Shown piece after piece: positions 22,910 through 23,184 of a DNA stretch of 23,184 nt (position 1 is its first letter; every line of letters begins with the position of its first letter). Position numbers and translations under genes: made by a program. Location of the stretch: NCBI GenBank assembly GCA_934229395.1, contig CAKQDL010000030.1, positions 1 to 23,184 on the forward strand, read 5' to 3'. A model generated the notes under the pieces. The model had not been told where the DNA came from. It saw nothing but the letters and a program-made list of their open reading frames with translations, and searched no databases. Origin of the DNA: an uncultured Peptococcaceae bacterium. Its GTDB lineage: Bacteria > Bacillota > Peptococcia > Peptococcales > Peptococcaceae.

Positions 22910-23184
22910 TGAGCCGACCCCCAAACATTAGACCTAAAAATCTAACAAATGGGGATCGTTTTATTTTGGCAAAAATGGCGATCTAGATGCTTTGAGACCC
23001 AAACAGAAAGGGCGAAAGAGTACAATGGCAGCTAAGAAGAAATCTACTATATCAAAAGAAACTATTCCGTCAGATGAAATGCAGCAAAGCTTAAGGAGCT
23101 TGAAGACGAAAATCTAAAGCTTCGTATTGAGAACGCCTATTTAAAAGAGTTAAGGAGACTGCGTTTAGCGGAAGAAGCGAAAAC
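22910..23184 (+). mobile_element. Left end of a decayed IS3-family element, cut by the window edge
   Basis: The likely left end is near 22910 (TGAGCCGACCCCC). A hairpin follows: CCCCA (22919-22923) pairs with TGGGG (22950-22954) and TTAGA (22928-22932) with TCTAA (22941-22945), with a 4 by 4 mismatch between. The orfA remnant follows at once; the N-terminal helix-turn-helix half is absent. The rest of the element lies beyond the window. Confidence 0.65.
22938..23184 (+). pseudogene. IS3-family OrfA remnant, frameshifted and truncated
   Basis: The first frame reads FGKNGDLDALRPKQKGRKST, then MAAKKKSTISKETIPSDEMQ, the typical linker of IS3-type OrfA. Near 23084 the homology moves to another frame (KLKELEDENLKLRIENAYLK, then ELRRLRLAEEAK), the leucine-zipper end of OrfA. 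In the first frame TAA follows at 23115-23117. The shift lies before the zipper, not at the orfA/orfB junction, so it is a mutation and not programmed frameshifting. The helix-turn-helix is missing at the 5' side, and the 3' side leaves the window. Confidence 0.82.

Noticed and set aside
23075..23117. Programmed frameshift of an active IS3 element
   Set aside because: The shift is inside orfA before the leucine zipper, not at the orfA/orfB border, and the helix-turn-helix is absent.

Overview
The window looks like a low- to mid-GC anaerobic Firmicute chromosome. The grounds are a hrcA-grpE-dnaK-dnaJ operon behind a perfect CIRCE operator and sigma-A promoter, lepA and hemW directly upstream of it, a Veg protein, a type III glutamine synthetase, an L-lactate permease, and an oxygen-sensitive class III ribonucleotide reductase. 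A lactate-using anaerobe (Negativicutes or Clostridia) would fit, but the genus cannot be fixed from the sequence alone. Every intact gene is on the minus strand; only decayed mobile DNA at the two edges reads on the plus strand.

Left edge (1-1138): a minus-strand intrinsic terminator, then a wrecked large serine recombinase from an integrative element. It lacks the catalytic N-terminus, carries two in-frame stops and has an internal deletion with a frameshift. Next is veg, behind two tandem sigma-A-type promoters, one matching consensus exactly. From 1578 to 6583 lies the heat-shock operon hrcA-grpE-dnaK-dnaJ, bounded by a promoter plus CIRCE at one end and a strong terminator at the other.

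Centre (6582-16933): hemW, lepA and murJ form a collinear series with a terminator between lepA and hemW. Then come three genes that each look monocistronic, with their own promoter and terminator: glnN (type III glutamine synthetase), a lactate permease, and a membrane-bound family 2 glycosyltransferase. Palindromes lie at the start of the glnN transcript and over the -10 of the lactate permease promoter.

Right part (16939-22786): a nucleotide-metabolism cluster. A GT-C-like multi-pass membrane protein overlaps the radical-SAM activase gene nrdG by 4 bases. A separate promoter, with two NrdR-box-like sites 32 bp apart, then drives nrdD and, 13 bases further on, an inositol-monophosphatase-family gene. 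NrdD ends in an extra thioredoxin/glutaredoxin-like domain with a CPNC motif, which suggests a built-in reductant for the anaerobic reductase. The right edge (22808-23184) holds a fragment of an IS30-type transposase gene cut by the left end of a decayed IS3-type element.

I see no CRISPR array, tRNA, rRNA or recognisable defence island. The most unusual features are the NrdD fusion, the tandem NrdR-like sites and the coupling of nrdG to a membrane protein.
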